A stretch of DNA of 64,000 bases from Tipula vernalis. Lineage: Eukaryota; Arthropoda; Insecta; Diptera; Tipulidae. Below are positions 31,906-43,598 of the stretch, piece by piece. Under the pieces are notes generated by a model. It made no database searches and had not been told where the DNA came from. It was given only the letters and a program-made list of their open reading frames with translations. Position 1 is the stretch's first letter, and each line of letters starts with the position of its first letter. The DNA is taken from positions 43,834,389-43,898,388 of the forward strand of contig OY282558.1 of NCBI GenBank assembly GCA_958295665.1, given 5' to 3'. Made by a program: the position numbers and the translations under genes.

Positions 31906-32943
31906 TTAATGTTTGGGTGGTACTCGAAAGGGAGTGCCCTTGTGACCCTCGAGACCCTGATAGTTTCCCTGAACTTCCGGTTTATTTTCATTAGTGGAAT
32001 TTTTATTAATATTTGGGTTGCCTTGCACTGTGCGTGAATCAGAATTTTTCTTCTTGTAGCATTGATTTATATGATGACCTTTTTTTTTGCAATAAGCACA
32101 TACAATTATTCGGATAGAAGGATGATTTGAAGATGATGGCAATTGTATGGGTGCGACTGTACGAGAATGATGAGGATGTGTATATCTGGAAAAACACACT
32201 GATGCTACATGTCCATTCTTTTGACAAATCTGACATTTCCTTAATTGAGGTTTAACTTGATTTGTAGAATGTGGCTGAATTAAAATTTTGGAATTAACAT
32301 GAATTTCTTCCTCTAAAGCTTTGGAAATAGCTTTCTTTAAAATTTTATAGTCACCCGCATTTACAACCAAACCTATTGGTTCTCTAAGACCGTTACAAAA
32401 AGAACGAAGAGCTGTTTTCGCATTAAGTTGTTGAACTTCACCTACGAGTTTACCTTGGATTTCTTCACAAGCTTCGTTAAGTTCGTATAGTAAAGCTTCA
32501 ATTTTATTTGCAAATGATTGAACTGTTTCGTCTTTATTTTGAATAGCTTGAATTAAATCAAGCTGAATGCATTCGACTGCACGAGTATTTTTAAAATTAT
32601 TATTGTGCTTTAATTTTAGATCTTTCCAATCATCGAAATTACCAAACCTATAAATGGAATAGGCTTGCCCATTTAATTTATGTGGAATAAATTTGAGGAA
32701 ACTTTGTTTTAATGGTTTACTAGTTAAAGTTTCAAAGAACCTGTCACAACAATGAATGAACTTATGCAAAGGAGTTTTAGATTCTCCACCAAATTCAGGT
32801 ATTAATTTCACAGCAAGACCAAAATTGAATTCCATTTTAACTAAATTATTATTTTCCGATTCAACCCACTTTTCTGATTCAATTTCAGGTAAAGAAGCAA
32901 TTCGGTTTCTAAGTGGATATGAAGCTAACGGTTCGTCGGTCAT
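31906..32943 (-). CDS. Gag of gypsy element 1
   Basis: The frame is an intact 345 codons from an ATG at 32943. A capsid-like helical region (about residues 40-210, with PEFGGES and TVQSFANKIEALLYEL) is followed by two zinc knuckles (CQICQKNGHVASVC and CAYCKKKGHHINQC, about residues 240-295) and a polar tail. This is the structural protein that packages the element's RNA. Its stop (31908-31906) lies inside the open -1 pol frame, as expected for expression of pol by ribosomal -1 shifting. Confidence 0.85.
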   Translation of the reverse strand: MTDEPLASYPLRNRIASLPEIESEKWVESENNNLVKMEFNFGLAVKLIPEFGGESKTPLHKFIHCCDRFFETLTSKPLKQSFLKFIPHKLNGQAYSIYRFGNFDDWKDLKLKHNNNFKNTRAVECIQLDLIQAIQNKDETVQSFANKIEALLYELNEACEEIQGKLVGEVQQLNAKTALRSFCNGLREPIGLVVNAGDYKILKKAISKALEEEIHVNSKILIQPHSTNQVKPQLRKCQICQKNGHVASVCFSRYTHPHHSRTVAPIQLPSSSNHPSIRIIVCAYCKKKGHHINQCYKKKNSDSRTVQGNPNINKNSTNENKPEVQGNYQGLEGHKGTPFRVPPKH

Positions 32944-34184
32944 TTAGCCAAACAAGATTTAAATTACGGAAACCGTTCGAGTCGCGATTTATCTAACGAT
33001 AAATTTACATAACATAATCAAACTAAAGCTGTAGAGCAACCATTTCAACCTTGGCAATGTACTATGAATATTTTAAATTAAGATTATTTTAGCTCAAATT
33101 GAGTTAAATTTGAGATTATATTGGTAAAGGAATTAATTTAAACAACAAAAAGAAAGATTGATTTTTATAAGATAAATTGAAAAATTTTTTTTTGTTTAAA
33201 TTAACTCATTGATTTAAGTTTGCTAATTTATTTAAAGTAATATTGTAGTTGAGCTGAGTTGAAATGTCGCCATTTAGATGCTTGCAAGTTTTGAATATTT
33301 AGTTTTTGAATATTCTCTGAATTTAAAATTTTTGTTTAATAAAATATTGTTGGTATACTTAACGATATAACAGCTGTTCCAGTTTACTTCTATGTAATTC
33401 CAATTTTTGAAGTTGTAAATTGTGTATTGCTGAATAACTGATATCCATGTGTGAAATAATGTTCAATTGTTATTGTAATTCCGTTTAAATTTCACGGGAA
33501 TTTATTTTCCACTACATCACATTTTTTTTTTTCAATTGACTAGATTTTTTTTCACCATTAATTTTTAGTTTTATTGTGGTTAAATTCACTTAATATTTTA
33601 GATTTAGATTTTTTTTTTTTTTTTATGAATTTTTGGAACTGAGTTATTATCACTTCAATTTTTAGTTTTATGTTGTTAATTCACTCACATTTTGACTATT
33701 ATTATATTTTCGTTGCAAATTGTTTTTTTTTTCACATAGTTTAGAAGTTTATTTTATGTATATTTTTTTTTTTTTTTTTCGGTGTTTAATATCACGGCAC
33801 AATCACATTAACTGATCACAAAAAATTTTCATCGATCGAACGATTTGTAAAACGGAACTTGGTGTTTGTAAAAAAAAATTGTTTTTTTTTTTTTTTATTT
33901 TTTTGCGTTTATACTTTGGTGATACATACGTGCAATATTTTTACAATACATCATAAATTTTATTAATGAACAATTTTGCATTTAACGGACAACTAATTAT
34001 CAAATAACGTTGGCCTATTACTAATTCATGGAATATATGAAATGTTTCTAGAAATTCCACTTTTATTACATATTAAATTAAATTTCTAGTTATTATAATT
34101 TTACGGTTTTTTTTTTTTTTAAAATCATGGAAAATGGATACTTCCTATTGACATTACAATGCATGGATTGTTTTTTCTTGTAGT
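32944..34184. other. 5' leader of gypsy element 1
   Basis: This is non-coding AT-rich sequence between the primer site and gag, with many T runs read on the + strand. It presumably holds packaging signals, which I cannot identify. Confidence 0.5.
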
Positions 34185-34203
34185 CATCCTACCGGCTGCG
34201 CCA
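34185..34203 (-). promoter_or_regulatory. Primer binding site of gypsy element 1
   Basis: On the - strand TGGCGCAGCCGGTAGGATG starts seven bases after the 5' LTR. It pairs with a tRNA 3' end of the CGGCUGCG-CCA type, which fits serine tRNA (inference). Confidence 0.7.
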
Positions 34204-34210
34204 AAATTTG

Positions 34211-34621
34211 TGTTGTGTATTCACCCAGGGTATCGAATGTTAGGAATCCATTTCGTATCACTCCATAATTTAAATTAAACTCACAATAATTTTAATTTAT
34301 ATTCATTAGTTTATTTTAACAAATTGTAATTTATTATTATCAAATATTTATTTATTATTAAGTTTATGTTTACAGTCCTAAATATAAATTGGTTTTTATT
34401 ACTCGAGTCGTTTACAATTAGACTCTTGACACTACTGATATTTGTACTGTTCGTTCATTATTTTTTTTCTCACATACTGAGAGCTTAACTGATGACTGAT
34501 AACTTACAACTCACCAATTTTTAATATTATTTAAGCTTTTATAGTCTGCGTTTTGAAGATTTAAGCGCCAAAATGTCAAAGGTGGCGATTCCGAATACTA
34601 CACGTTATAGGGTACATAACA
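34211..34621 (-). repeat. LTR of gypsy element 1 (5' LTR in element orientation)
   Basis: 411-bp direct repeat of 27440-27850 with one mismatch. The flank GCTG (34622-34625) repeats 27436-27439. Confidence 0.92.
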
Positions 34622-34737
34622 GCTGGTTATCCTTCAAAATTTTTTCAAAAGTTTTTTTAAACACAAAAGCAACCTCTGTGCCTTACAAAAGACAATAATG
34701 CATCTTTGGAGTGCTATTAATCAATTTTCTTGGGTTT

Positions 34738-34807
34738 AAGATTGACAGTGCGCTGGGAATCACCAAAGGTGCAAAAAACCAATTTGATCAAAAACACTCA
34801 TTATTTC
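34738..34807 (+). repeat. About 70-bp direct repeat, left copy
   Basis: It matches 38629-38695, starting AAGAT and ending CACTCATTATTTC, with a 3-base gap and few mismatches. The two copies bracket the degenerate LOA-like element and are best read as a long target-site duplication. Confidence 0.75.
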
Positions 34808-35254
34808 CTAAGCTAAGCTCGAGGAGACAAAGGCTAACTATAGGTCAGCTGTTATCATCTTAAACAGGGAGTCACTGACTGCACTGGAAAAAACCAACGG
34901 TTTGATAAACTATGGTTTCAGTGCAAGCACACTCAAGGTGTACAAGAAGGACGCGGACAAGCCGGAGGCTCCGAAGTCATCTTCAGAAACTACCGCGGTG
35001 CTTGATAGCTCATCTGCGTGCGCGCGGTATCCAGCCAAACCGAAACTCTCTCCACGGACACGGAGATGTCAACGTCCATGGAGTCTTTAAAGAGGTTCTC
35101 AGAGGACTTATCGTCAGGGGATGACTCTGATGTTACTGTGATGGAGAAGAGGCTGTAGAGATGACACTGACAGATCTCCAAGTCAATCTTCACCACTTTA
35201 AGGCAGCATCAGCTTCTCATTAAAAATAACATAAGTTGCTTTCTGTTATCAAAT

Positions 35255-36054
35255 TTCAGTAACGGAGATGTAGCAGCGGTTAGCATTGAGGTCGATAAAC
35301 GAAACCTCTGGCTAGTATCAGCTTACCTGGCTTATGATGAAGTGGATACTCCACCAATCATTCTAGGTGAGCTAATCTTGGAGGCTCAGAAGCGCAAGGT
35401 TGGAGTCATCCTTGGGAGTGATGCAAATGCTCATCACACAATCTGGGGAAGTACGGACACAAATGAACAAGGTGAGTTACTCCTTGATTACATTTTAAGT
35501 ACTAACCTTCATATATGTAACATAGGCAATAAGCCGACCTTTATAACTAGTAATAGACAGGAAGTATTGGATATTACTCTTGTCTCAAGCTTTCTGGCGA
35601 TTAGTTTATTAAACTGGAGAGTGTCGGAGGACCACTCCTTTTCTGATCATTGTTATCTTCAATTTGAAATGGACTTGACTTCTCCATCCAAAAAGTTCAA
35701 TCTACAGAAACAGGAGGAAAACCAACTGGGATACCTTTAGTACTATTCTGGGTAATTCACTACCAAGTTCCGGTGCCAAAACCTCAAAAAACTGTGCAAG
35801 AGCTCGATGGCTTGGTGGACGAGTTGTCCAGTGCTTTTAATGAAGCGATACTGGGCTCTAGTCCCCTTAGCAGGCCTAGGGGTAAATCTCGGCCACCCTG
35901 GTGGTCCAAGGAGATTCAACAAACACGTCGAAAATGCAAAAGACTCTTCAAAACAGCGCGGAAAACAAAATCTGCCGTGGACTGGGACTCCTTTAGCCTC
36001 CTGCCAAGAACAGCTCTTGGAAACTATACTGTGGCAAAATTCAGGAATCTTTAG
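35255..36054 (+). pseudogene. Endonuclease and linker of the degenerate LOA-like ORF2
   Basis: Endonuclease motifs are readable: LGSDANAHHTIWGSTDTNE, PTFITSNRQEVLDITL and the terminal FSDHCYL catalytic block (to about 35660). A linker with PRGKSRPPWWSKEIQQTRRK follows. Frame changes occur near 35740 and 36050. The N-terminal part of the domain is missing or unreadable. Confidence 0.65.
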
Positions 36055-36056
36055 AG

Positions 36057-37442
36057 ATGTCTAGGCTACGCAAAGTACTAGCAACTGGTCCTTCCATCCA
36101 AAGTTATCTTCAACGGCCGGATGGGATATGGACCACTAATAGTGCGGAATCGCTGGAACTTCTGATGGAGACTCGTTTTCCTGGTTGTTCCGAATCTGTA
36201 CCTAGCACATCAGTTGGTATAAGGGCAAGTAGCCTCATAGGCCAAATTATTAGCAGAAAAAACATCCTGTGGGCGATAAACAGTTTTAAACCATATAAGT
36301 CGCCTGGACTCGATGGTATTATCCCTGCGGATATTCAACAAACTACGGATCTAACAATTTCCTGGTTGGAGGAAATTTTCAAAGGCAGCCTAGAACTATG
36401 TCACATTCCTAGTAAATGGACAGAAGTGAAGATTGTTTTCATACCTAAGGCGGGAAAACGCTCACACTGCAATCCCAAAGACCTTAGACCGATTAGCTTG
36501 TCTTCCTTCCTTTTTAAAACACTGGAAAGACAAATAGAAGCTCATATTAGAGGCACGATTGTGTTGGAAAAGCTGTCCAAATCTCAACATGCCTATTGCA
36601 AAGAGAGATCTGTAGAGACTGCTCTTCATTCTCTTGTATTTTTCATTGAAAAATCTTTCGAATATAGAGACTACGCAATGGTAGCCTTCTTGGATTTTGA
36701 GGGGGCCTTTAACAATGTGCTTCCAGGGGCTATAACTCGGGCACTTTCAGATCTGGGAGTGGATGAATCACTCAAGGACTGGATAGATCAGATGCTAAGA
36801 GGCAGGATCGTAAATGCCAGTTTTGGGGAATCCTCCGTCAGAAGATTTGCAAGCAGAGGTACACCGCAGGGTGGCGTACTGTCCCCCCTACTTTGGAACT
36901 TGGTCATAAATGACCTGTTGCTGAGACTGGAGGACGGTGGCTTCAAGGTGGTTGCCTATGCGAATGATGTTGCTATTGGTGTCCGTGGTAAATATCTCGG
37001 AACCCTTAGTGAGCTTATGCAGAATGCCCTGGGCACTCTTTCATTATGGGCCAATGGCTGTGGGTTGAATGTGAACCCACACAAAACCGAATTGGTTCTC
37101 TTCTCTAGGAAATATAAACTTCCTCACATCGATCCTCCTACTTTAAATGGGTTCAGCTTGACTTTTACAGTTGAAGCGAGGTTTCTGGGTCTCGTTTTGG
37201 ATAGAAAATTATATTGGAAACCCAATATTCTGGAAAGGGTAAAGAAAGCTTCGGTAGCGCTATACTCTTGCAAAAATGCCATTGGGAAAGGATGGGTGCT
37301 GGAACCCCGCATCGTACATTGGCTTTATACCCCAGTAGTCAGACCCATACTCTTGTATGGGGTAATAGTCTGGTGGCCTGCTCTGGACAAAACTGTCAAC
37401 CAAAAGCTGTTTACAAAAGTTCAGAGATCAGTGGTGCACTGA
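36057..37442 (+). pseudogene. Reverse transcriptase of the degenerate LOA-like element, catalytic site changed
   Basis: An open frame of 461 codons holds the fingers-palm region: KSPGLDGIIPADI, LRPISLSSFLFKTLER, FLDFEGAFNNV and GTPQGGVLSPLLW. The catalytic motif reads VVAYANDVAI instead of YADD: the first Asp codon is AAT at 36963-36965. That replaces a metal-binding residue and should abolish polymerase activity. The thumb follows (FLGLVLDRKLYWKPNI) and the frame ends at QRSVVH. Confidence 0.75.
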
Positions 37443-37639
37443 GGAGCACATCCACTCAGGCACTAGAGACTCTGCTATTTTTGACTCCTCTAGATATCTT
37501 GGGGAAACAGTTGGCAGCTTGACTGCCATACGGCTGAAATCCATCTTAATGTGGAGCTGCAACAATACAGGGCACTCATCTATTTTGTGCAACAAACAAA
37601 TTCCCAAGACCCCAACTATAATGTCCCGTCACTATCTTT

Positions 37640-38424
37640 TGACACAAAGTTCCAGACTAGGATCCCATCCAGGGAGGACTGGATGATGGGTGCAGTTTTG
37701 GAACCAGGAGTTATAAACTTCTTCACTGATGGTTTAAAATGGGACGGGAAAGTCGGGGCTGGAGTGTTCTGCGAGGAACTTCTGTTAAATCTCTCCTTCC
37801 GTCTCCCCCGACTACTGTAGCATTTTTCAAGCTGAAGTAAATGCCATAAAGGAAGTCGTAGACTGGTTGAGGTATAATGTAATATCAGTTTGTGATATTC
37901 GCATATATACGGACAGTCAGGCTGCCATTAAAGCGCTTCAATCACATCTCCTCACGTCGAAAGTAGCCCAGAACTGTCTCTCATCTCTTAACGAGATGCC
38001 AGATCAGTTCAACATCCACATTTTATGGGTGCCAGGACATTTCGCCGATAAACTAGCTCGACGTGGTACAATGGATCATTTCTCAGAAAGCAGAAAGGAT
38101 ATTGAAATGCCTTTTACGGTATGCAAACTGCTGCTTCAGGAAGAAGCTAACAAGCTGACGAATGACAGATGGTCAAGTATCACTTCTTGCGTAATAACTC
38201 GGCAGGTCTGGCCAAAGTTGGACTTGGCGAGATCCAAACAGCTGATCTCACTTCAGCGAAGTCAGATCAATGTGGTTGTTGGAGTGATTACGGCACACTG
38301 TCTCATAGGGAGGCATGCGAGTAGACTTGGTGTCTTCTCACATGACTACTGTCGTAGTTGCGAGGATGAAGAGGAGGAAGAGACAGTACTTCATCTTCTT
38401 TGCACCTGCCCTCTTCTGCCATGA
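37640..38424 (+). pseudogene. RNase H and C-terminal Cys region of the degenerate LOA-like element
   Basis: RNase H is readable over two frames: NFFTDGLKWDGKVGAG (about 37700), FQAEVNAIKEVV, IYTDSQAAIKAL and WVPGH. The loop after WVPGH lacks about seven residues that the other LOA-like copy has, and reads straight into FADKLARRG. The Cys-rich end (CRSCEDEEEEETVLHLLCTC) closes the protein at 38424. Confidence 0.65.
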
Positions 38425-38628
38425 AACAGACTAAAGTTTCTAGGGGCACCCCTCTTCAAAGACCTGACGGACCTCTGTAGGATGGTCGTCAGGAGTATCC
38501 AGCGCTTTGTTAACAGCTCAAAATGGTTCCAATGAGTTGGAGGAAATAAATAATTATTGTGGTATGGCTACGGACCATTTTTTGTGTATATGCCTGGTCC
38601 TAGTGGACCGCCACCCAAACCTAAACCT

Positions 38629-38695
38629 AAGATCGACGCACTGGGAATCACTAAAGGTGCAAAAAACCAATTTGATCAAAAACACTCATTATTTC
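38629..38695 (+). repeat. About 70-bp direct repeat, right copy
   Basis: Partner of 34738-34807. It follows the tail of the degenerate LOA-like element directly. Confidence 0.75.
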
Positions 38696-41600
38696 TAGTC
38701 GGATGAAGCAACCATGCAATGGACTGAACCATTTCTTCGTCTTTTGGACAAAAATCAGAAATGGGAACGGATTAATCTCGAGAGGGAAATGGAAAAGTAA
38801 ACGTATGAGAATTGATTAAGTTAAATTTATTCTAAAACTTTCACTACGACCCAATAAAAATTATTAAATCATATTTTGGACCATAAATGGTACCGAACAC
38901 AACTCGCCATAACGATAAAATCGTAAAATGTTGCTATTTGAGCATAGAAATACACAAATGGTTATCACGGTTAATGAATTACTTGTAGGAAGAGAATTTT
39001 TTTGCAAGAATTTTCCTTGTAACAGGTGAAATTGGAATGTTTCTTTACCGAGATCAATAACCAATAAGGCCACTCTCTTGACCATTGGACTAGTTGTGGG
39101 CAAATAAGTTTTATAACTATGCCAAATCTCAAATTTATAGGATTTGAAGTTCATCAGCTCACAGACAGATAATGTAGTCTCACCATTAGGGTTCCTTCTT
39201 ACATTTTTTGTACGGAACCCTTAAAATTGAATTCGTCAACTGAAACGGCAAAAGAAAACTTTGCTACAAATATTTTGAGGATATTTGGGAAGTGAAAAAT
39301 TCTAGCCATGTAATCTTAAATTTTAGTGTTGTACTGGGGCCGTTGTACGTTCACGTAGTATGAATACGGAATTCAACAATTTATTAAGTAAGTATTTGAG
39401 CAATCGAAGATTTAGAAATTAAGAAATTTCCAAATTTAAATTTTAAATTAAAGAATTTGGAACAGATCAATTAGAATTTCTCCCTCCTGCCGCATAAGAG
39501 ATTTGGCCGCCTCAACGATGCTAATTCCAATAATTAGATCCACTATTTAAGTAGCTTTCAATATCATCCATTCTTTGGGTAGGTGGTCTCCCACGAGGTC
39601 CTACTTTCAATTTTGCGAACGAAGAATGTGTCCAAGCTTTGATAATTTTATGAATCAGATGATGTCGACTTGGTACCGACAGTTAATTTTCGGTCCCAAT
39701 TAGCTGCATCTTACTTTAGTGGAGTTACCGTTACAACTGATTTCTTTGACCTGCGACCTCTAGGGCCCGGAACCTACCTACAGTAACTAAAAGTTTACAT
39801 ACTACTAATCAGGTGTCAGAAACCGCATTTGGCAAAATTTTAAAAGCAGTGGGGAGACTTGATATTTCGACCCTCCCTGTAAAATTTTTTAGTATTTTGT
39901 TTTATTTGTAATTGGAAGTTACGGCTGCCTGCTGATCTGCTTTAATCCCAAAAAGAGGCTATATTTAGGTAGAATATCACCAAGCTTATGAGAATAAGGT
40001 GTTCGAATTGTTTTAGAACCTCATCGTAAGATTTTATATTATGACCGTCAAACCCCCTATTAAATTGAGAGTTTATTCGCGAAGAATCAAATTTAAATGA
40101 AATAAATATTCCAAGTAAATCTTTTATGTATGCAGTTGAAGGCAGATTCAAAATTTTCCACGGTTTTCATTTTATTGCAGCAGAAAACGGAACAAAAATT
40201 ACTACAAATTTTGATTATGGAAATGGAAAATAGGCTAAAAAACCCCAGCCCCATAGGCGCTAAGTAACTCAAAGGTATGGCTAAGCTCATCTTCTCAAAT
40301 ATCTAAAAGCCTCGAATAATCGCAGTTTGATAAAAAATGTCAAATTGCCTGTAAATCTGGAATCGTCGCAATATAATTTTGAATAATCCCGAAAACGTCA
40401 TGTAGACACAGCACGCAACAATTTTCAGTAACACGTAACACAGTTAACAGTATGTGTCACTACATTAATGAAAGCAAATGAAAGCAAAATATCGTGAAAA
40501 CTCGAATTATCTGAAATATCTCAAATAATCTGGAATCCAACAATGCAACGCCTATAAATCTTAAAAATCTCTAAAGTCGCGAATTATCTCAACTTCTCAA
40601 TACTACAAAATAAAGAAGAAAAACGAAAATACCCAATTACCTTGAAATCCGGATAATCCTTCACAGTTTTCAGTTTTTGTGATTTCAGCACATATTGAAC
40701 ACGATATATCACGTACTATCACGTACGAAGTTTACCATGTTCATTTAAATAATTAATGATTTTACCGTGCAAACTTTGGAAATTTTCCACTTTTCCACTA
40801 TGAACGATTTGTGGTAAGAGCGTTGTATGAGGCACGTAATTATAATGTATGAAACGTATGGGATAATGAAATGAATGTGTCGTCACCAACCGCATTCGAT
40901 TTTATTCCATTTAACGACTTTAAAATAACGGATCATTAACTAAAAGCTAAGCGTTAAAATAAAACTTTGGTTATTTCATTTCTGATGATGTAGCTGGTAC
41001 TATAACGCTAGTTTGCCCGAGTTTCGCGAGAAATGAATTCAACTCATGTGTCGTGAATTGGGGGGTTAGCGGATTTTCCTTCGACAGACGTGATGTCCGA
41101 GATGCACCATCGGATCAAGTAGACCTTTGAGATATTTACTAGCACAACTTTATGTTTATTCCCTTCCGATCAACAATTGCTAATTCAATCTCAAAAGTGA
41201 ACCAAATAGGCATACTTCACTGAGATTAAATGGAGCATCCTTATCGAAAAGATATCAGCAATTCCAGTCTAGAGCAGTCGATAAATAACGATTCATAGTT
41301 ACTGGTTTATTGAGGTCGGTACCGAAACGATGACACCCATTAAGATATGATTGGTAAAATATTTTCAATATGGTGAACATTACCACCACCGCCCCCCCCT
41401 CCCCCTCCCGGTTTATATACCACGCCAATAAGAATTCAATTATCGTCAACGTAAGCTTCAATGAATAAGAATTCCATTATGCCCACTAACTGACTTTTCT
41501 GTGATACCACCTGAAAGAGTAAGGCCGCATTAAGGATTCAGGGATGTGTGCAGAATTGGGTGAAATCCAAGATTTGAGCCAATTTTCTGTAACGGCAATG

Positions 41601-42168
41601 AATTTAAAATTATGTAACTCCATCAATCAAATTCAAAATCTCACTAAATGTGCAGCCCATATTTAAACTCTTTGCATTAAAATACGCCGAGCTTTTGTTG
41701 TATTTTCCAACGAAATTTCGAATTTTAATGGAACGCTGTTTCCTCTAATAATCCAGCGTAATTGCTTCGCAATGCTGTAAGAGAACTGGCAAGTTTGTTA
41801 TACCTAGGTTTCTCCCGATATAAAAAAGAGATTTTGATAATTTTGCGCCAGTCTCAGTTGGTGTTGCAATTTGCAATTGGCTTGAAGTTGATATCCGTTA
41901 AGTCGGTGATCTCGAAAAACTGGACCTAGGAACATGTACAGATTTCATCAATCTTTTTTTAATCAAATTCAGGTATCCTCCGAGTTTGCGCAACTCTTGG
42001 TTCAACGATTGATACCAACAGCATCCATACTTTCCCCTCAAAACCTTAAAATGTATACAATCACTGGCTTATTTGATAATCGTTTGATACTCTTTTGAGT
42101 AAGCCTGCTTTCGGCACATAACGACTTAGTTGCTTCAATAGTGCCAGTTTAAATATGACAATGAAATA
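38696..42168. other. Intergenic sequence without recognisable genes
   Basis: I see no convincing coding region. An open - strand frame at 39154-38864 contains VALLVIDLGKETFQFHLLQ, which looks repeat-like, and it ends near a GGGTTCC hairpin. A C-rich tract lies near 41391-41410. Everything else is unremarkable AT-rich sequence. Confidence 0.4.
39187..39222. repeat. Hairpin with AGGGTTCC / GGAACCCT arms
   Basis: Short inverted arms surround a loop of about 18 bases. Similar GGGTTCCGTA hairpins cap a class of dispersed insect repeats, so this may be the end of a repeat covering about 38870-39225. Confidence 0.4.
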
Positions 42169-42194
42169 CAGGTTGGTTGAAAAGTATTGAAAGT
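42169..42194 (+). repeat. Mariner terminal inverted repeat, left
   Basis: 26 bp, exact inverted match to 48050-48075. Confidence 0.9.
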
Positions 42195-42226
42195 AAAAAT
42201 GAAAGAATGTGAATTTTTTAATGAAA

Positions 42227-43263
42227 TTAGTTTTTTGATTCAATATAATCTCCCTCAACTTCAATACACTTATTCCAATGATCCTCCAATAATTTTATAC
42301 CATCTCTGTAATGATTTTCCGGAAGCTATGCAAAATACTGTTCCACGGCTGCAATAGCTTCTTCATTCGACGAAAAACGCTTTCCACGAGAGCCAAATCT
42401 GGTGAATACGGTGGATGTTCAAGCAATTTGTACTTTAATTCGTTCAATTTAACCATCGTCAAATGACTCGTGTGAACACGTGCATTGTCCTGATGAAAAA
42501 TTATTTTTTTCTTCTGTAAAGCGAGTCTTTTTTCACGAATTTTTTTATCCAACTGGTCCAAAAGGATGCAATAATATTCAGAATTAATTGTTTTGCCTTT
42601 TTTAAGATAATCAATCAACAAAATCCCTTTTGCATCCCAAAAAACTGATGCCATGACTTTTTTTGTCGATCGTTCTGACTTCACCTGTTTTGGAGCTAAA
42701 CAACCAGTTTCAGTCCACTGTAAACGTTCTTGTTTCAATTTAGGATCATGGTGGTAGATCCAAGTCTCATACATAGTTATAAATCTCCGTACAAAATCGG
42801 TTTTATTCTGCTTAAAACGCTTCAAATTACGCTGAGAAATTTGTTTTCGATTCAGTTTTTGTTGAATTGTTAATCAAAACCAAACAGTTTTTTCATACGT
42901 AATTATTCATGTAAAATATGGAGTACTCGTTCGTCCGAGATGCCTATGTTATCAGCAATTTCACGCTTAGTCAAACTTGGATATTCGCAAACAATATTAT
43001 ACACTTGCTCAATGATTTCTGGTATTGTTGCACTTTTTGGACGTCCACTACGTGGTTCATTTTCAATGCTTGAACGACCACGTTTAAACTCTAAAACCCA
43101 TCGATGCACAAATCGAAATGAAGGAGCAGATTCCTTAAAGACTTTTACCATTTTTGTATGAATTTCTGTTGCTGATAAACCTTCCAAAGCAAAGAATTTT
43201 ATCACTGCACGATATTTGGTTTTTTCGATTGTAAACGAATACACGTCAACTTCTAATGACTTG
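42227..43263 (-). pseudogene. Mariner transposase (DD34D-type), broken
   Basis: The N-terminal helix-turn-helix part (about 43263-42903) shows YRAVIKFFALEG, NEPRSGRPKSAT and GISDERVLHILHE. The catalytic part (42870-42295) shows the first Asp region (MYETWIYHHDPK) and the second (FHQDNARVHTS). The third, YSPDLA, is followed by LVES where relatives have PSDFF, so the third acidic residue appears lost. A final segment (about 42300-42227, DHWNKCIEVEGDY) is in another frame. Frame changes or stops lie near 42895, 42845 and 42297. The gypsy insertion at 43263 interrupts its first codons. Confidence 0.8.
43259..43263. repeat. Target-site duplication ACTTG, left copy
   Basis: Five-base direct repeat matched by 47933-47937 at the other end of gypsy element 2. 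Confidence 0.85.
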
Positions 43264-43456
43264 TGTTGTATAACAGAATACAAACTGTTATACTATTGTA
43301 TATGTATAACAACTTAAAAAAGGTTCAGTGGACGGCATGTAAAAAATAGAAAGAGAACAATAAATGTCAGTCTCACAAAGAAGGATGAGAAAAAATTAAA
43401 GATACAAAATCAGACATTAAAATCTTTTATTTAACAAGCCATCTGAATATAAAACA
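43264..43456 (+). repeat. 5' LTR of gypsy element 2
   Basis: 193 bp, begins TGTTGTATAAC, ends AAAACA, and is repeated at 47740-47932. Confidence 0.92.
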
Positions 43457-43472
43457 TGGCGCAGCCGATTAA
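43457..43472 (+). promoter_or_regulatory. Primer binding site of gypsy element 2
   Basis: TGGCGCAGCCGATT abuts the 5' LTR. The first 11 bases equal those of the primer site of gypsy element 1, so both elements probably use the same serine-type tRNA. Confidence 0.75.
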
Positions 43473-43598
43473 AAAATAGTAAAAGAAAAGAAAAAATAAT
43501 TAATAAATACGAAAAAGTGTTAAAATAAGAAGCAAATAAACAAATAAATTTGCACATTTATTGCCGGGTATTAAACATTAAAAATAAATAAATAAAAA

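Larger units (their letters stand above)
27440..34621 (-). mobile_element. Ty3/gypsy LTR retrotransposon (element 1)
   Basis: It is 7,182 bp with 411-bp LTRs of TG...CA form that differ at a single position, so the insertion is very recent. On the - strand the order is 5' LTR, primer site, leader of about 1.2 kb, gag, protease, reverse transcriptase with RNase H, integrase, purine tract and 3' LTR. No envelope gene is present. Pol follows gag in the -1 frame. It carries an in-frame TAG between protease and reverse transcriptase, and a +1 shift at an A8 run before integrase. The domain order protease-RT-RNase H-integrase defines the Ty3/gypsy class. Confidence 0.92.
34808..38628 (+). mobile_element. 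Degenerate LOA-like non-LTR retrotransposon, 5'-truncated
   Basis: This holds remnants of ORF1 (about 34860-35160), endonuclease (35200-35740), reverse transcriptase (36057-37442) and RNase H with a Cys tail (37640-38424), all in + orientation and in shifted frames. It is clearly related to the copy at 19185-24534 but diverged (for example SDANAHHTIWGSTD versus CDANAHHTVWGSTD). ORF1 is mostly missing. It lies directly next to gypsy element 1 and ends in a CCTAAA-like tail near 38610-38628. Confidence 0.75.
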
